A stretch of 5,369 nucleotides of DNA, taken from Bacteroidales bacterium (GTDB lineage: Bacteria; Bacteroidota; Bacteroidia; Bacteroidales; F082). Position numbers and translations under genes: made by a program. Below the pieces are notes generated by a model. That model saw nothing but the letters and a program-made list of their open reading frames with translations. It made no database searches and was not told the DNA's origin. The stretch covers positions 1 through 5,369 of the forward strand of contig CAAGMM010000455.1 of NCBI GenBank assembly GCA_900771045.1. The letters are read 5' to 3'. Below are positions 5,349 to 5,369 of this stretch, in pieces (positions within the stretch are counted from its first letter, which is position 1; every line of letters begins with the position of its first letter).

Positions 5349-5369
5349 AGATCGGAAGAGCGTCGTGTA
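5349..5369. other. Illumina adapter sequence left on the contig end
   Basis: The final 21 bases begin AGATCGGAAGAGC, the common stem of Illumina TruSeq adapters, and continue GTCGTGTA, as in the reverse complement of the universal adapter. They are a library artefact and should be trimmed. The genomic sequence ends at 5348 or a base or two earlier, since the junction base cannot be assigned exactly. Confidence 0.97.

Noticed and set aside
1..5369. CRISPR array, rRNA, riboswitch, toxin-antitoxin or defence genes
   Set aside because: I looked for regularly spaced repeats, conserved RNA cores and the relevant protein motifs and saw none.

Overview
The window looks like a chromosomal contig from the Bacteroidales (Bacteroidota), probably from a gut or rumen community. 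The evidence is the protein families: a PepSY-like secreted protein, the Bacteroidales-type variant of the oxaloacetate decarboxylase alpha / pyruvate carboxylase B carboxyltransferase, and a retropepsin-like secreted protein. Genes start after A/T-rich leaders with little Shine-Dalgarno signal, and at least one promoter matches the Bacteroidota -7 box TAnnTTTG. I cannot assign genus or species.

Layout. 1-160 is non-coding and holds the 3' flank of the first gene and a GC-richer structured patch. 161-595 (-) encodes a small exported protein with two PepSY-like repeats. 596-1054 is a divergent intergenic region with a good minus-strand promoter, a possible plus-strand promoter and two tiny ORFs of doubtful reality. 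1055-2824 (+) encodes a 589-residue biotin-dependent-type carboxyltransferase whose C-terminal biotinyl-like domain has no lysine at the usual biotin site. Three bases later, 2828-3997 (+) encodes an exported protein with two retropepsin-like halves, carrying DNG and DLG where active aspartic proteases have DTG or DSG. 3998-4472 lies between convergent genes and is rich in inverted repeats: an 11-bp-arm hairpin and a 186-bp element bounded by a perfect 17-bp inverted repeat. 4473-5348 (-) is the C-terminal part of a 5'-nucleotidase-family protein, cut off by the contig end. The last 21 bases (5349-5369) are Illumina adapter, not genome.

How the genes fit together. The carboxyltransferase and the retropepsin-like gene are close enough to be co-transcribed and probably translationally coupled, although one product is cytoplasmic metabolism and the other looks exported; no functional link is evident. 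The PepSY-like and nucleotidase genes are separate transcription units. No complete new system is visible. The items most worth following are the biotin-less carboxyltransferase, the fused retropepsin-like pair with altered active-site triads, and the inverted-repeat element.
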